A DNA stretch of 64,000 nt. Origin: Allobosea lupini (GTDB lineage: Bacteria > Pseudomonadota > Alphaproteobacteria > Rhizobiales > Beijerinckiaceae). A program made the translations under genes and the position numbers. The stretch is from the NCBI RefSeq assembly GCF_900109525.1, contig NZ_FOAN01000006.1, positions 310,001 to 374,000 on the forward strand, given 5' to 3'. Below, piece after piece: positions 63,470 through 64,000 of the stretch; the first letter of the stretch is position 1, and each line of letters opens with the position of its first letter. A model generated the notes under the pieces. That model was not told the DNA's origin. It ran no database searches and saw only the letters and a list, made by a program, of their open reading frames with translations.

Positions 63470-64000
63470 ATGGTCGCCATCCCGCACCTCGATCCCTGGC
63501 TCGCCATCGCCATCGTCGCGCTCGGCGTATTCCTGACAGGCTTCCTGGCCGCAGCCGATGCGGCGCTGCATGCGATCTCGCGCGCCAGGCTCGTCCAGCA
63601 GGAAAAGGCCGGGAGCCGCCGCGCCGCGATCGTCCTGCGCGTGCTCGGCGATCGCGAGCGCCTGAGCGGCGTCTTCCTGCTGGCGCGGACACTGGTGAAG
63701 ACCGCGACGGCGAGTTTTGCCGCCTATGCCGCGCTCGCCTCCTTCGGCGTCAGCGGCGCGGCCTGCCTCGCGATCGCGGTCGCGCTCATCGTCGTTGTCG
63801 TCGGCGAACTCGCGCCGCGCATGGCGGCCGTTGCCGACCCCGAGCGGATGGCGCTCAAGCTGGTGCGGCCGGTGGCACGCCTGCTTGCCGTACTCGGTCC
63901 GCCGGTCCGGCTGATGCAATGGTTCGCGCGCCGCTCGCTCGGCCTGTTCGGCCTGCGGATCGATTCGCAGCGCCCGGTGCTGGCGATCGACGAGATCCTG
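63470..64000 (+). CDS. CNNM/DUF21 (HlyC/CorC-type) transporter or hemolysin-like protein, truncated by the window edge
   Basis: The first 177 residues are present. The protein opens with a membrane segment WLAIAIVALGVFLTGFLAAAD, followed by RLVQQEKAGSRRAAIVLRVLGD, two more hydrophobic stretches and VVVVGELAPRMAAVADPERMAL, which is the DUF21/CNNM pattern. The expected CBS domain pair and CorC_HlyC domain lie beyond the right edge. Members are linked to Mg2+/Co2+ transport. Placement behind aroKB is common in related bacteria. Confidence 0.87.
   Translation, partial: MVAIPHLDPWLAIAIVALGVFLTGFLAAADAALHAISRARLVQQEKAGSRRAAIVLRVLGDRERLSGVFLLARTLVKTATASFAAYAALASFGVSGAACLAIAVALIVVVVGELAPRMAAVADPERMALKLVRPVARLLAVLGPPVRLMQWFARRSLGLFGLRIDSQRPVLAIDEIL

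Overview
The window looks like chromosomal DNA of an alphaproteobacterium of the order Hyphomicrobiales, most likely Bosea or a close relative. This rests on the very high GC, the dense overlapping operons with ATGA junctions, the xerD / pabBC / aroK-aroB / CNNM-protein neighbourhood at the right end, and several intergenic palindrome families typical of this order. No database search was possible, so the genus is an inference. No rRNA, tRNA, CRISPR array, intact insertion sequence or prophage was seen.

Left to right. (1) 1-240: decayed pieces of a NitT/TauT-type ABC transporter. (2) 277-13956: an IclR-controlled divergent catabolic locus. The left arm encodes a TIM-barrel isomerase, an IclR regulator and a Gfo/Idh dehydrogenase. 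The right arm encodes a branched-chain-type ABC importer (its second permease and both ATPases fused into one protein), a shikimate-dehydrogenase-like enzyme, two ketosteroid-dehydrogenase-like flavoproteins, a NIPSNAP protein and a second TIM-barrel enzyme. Two TGGAA-N5-TTCCA boxes lie between the arms. (3) 14012-19591: a hydroxyproline-type locus with a proline racemase/epimerase, an Ldh_2 reductase, a DapA-family deaminase and a GntR regulator, interrupted by an AT-richer orphan secreted-protein gene and palindromes. (4) 19737-24804: a GntR-controlled sugar-acid operon (enolase-superfamily dehydratase, SDR, Ldh_2 enzyme, MFS transporter). (5) 24865-33283: a LacI-controlled glycoside locus (ABC importer and GH31 glycosidase on one arm, LacI and a cupin on the other).

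(6) 33370-38146: NDH-2, then phosphoglucose isomerase, a PfkB sugar kinase and an IclR regulator. (7) 38326-44960: a polyamine-type ABC importer co-transcribed with a three-gene HcnABC-like amine/amino-acid dehydrogenase, closed by a clear terminator. (8) 45135-49571: a GAF/HD-GYP signalling protein and a sugar-isomerase / Gfo-Idh operon with a LacI-type operator. (9) 49695-55655: a polar-amino-acid ABC importer with a DoeB-like deacylase, an EutB-like PLP lyase and a divergent IclR, resembling ectoine-type catabolism. (10) 55794-64000: housekeeping genes (PHA-granule-associated protein, KefB/YbaL-type antiporter, XerD, a 55-residue membrane protein, PabB-PabC fusion, AroK, AroB, truncated CNNM protein).

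Overall this is a catabolic region. Seven separate uptake systems (six ABC or MFS systems that look intact, plus the relic) sit next to matching enzymes and one-component regulators, and many of the regulators have recognisable operators. The most unusual DNA structure is a mirrored pair of 78-bp palindromes at 63277-63447. The first of them supplies the last codons of aroB.
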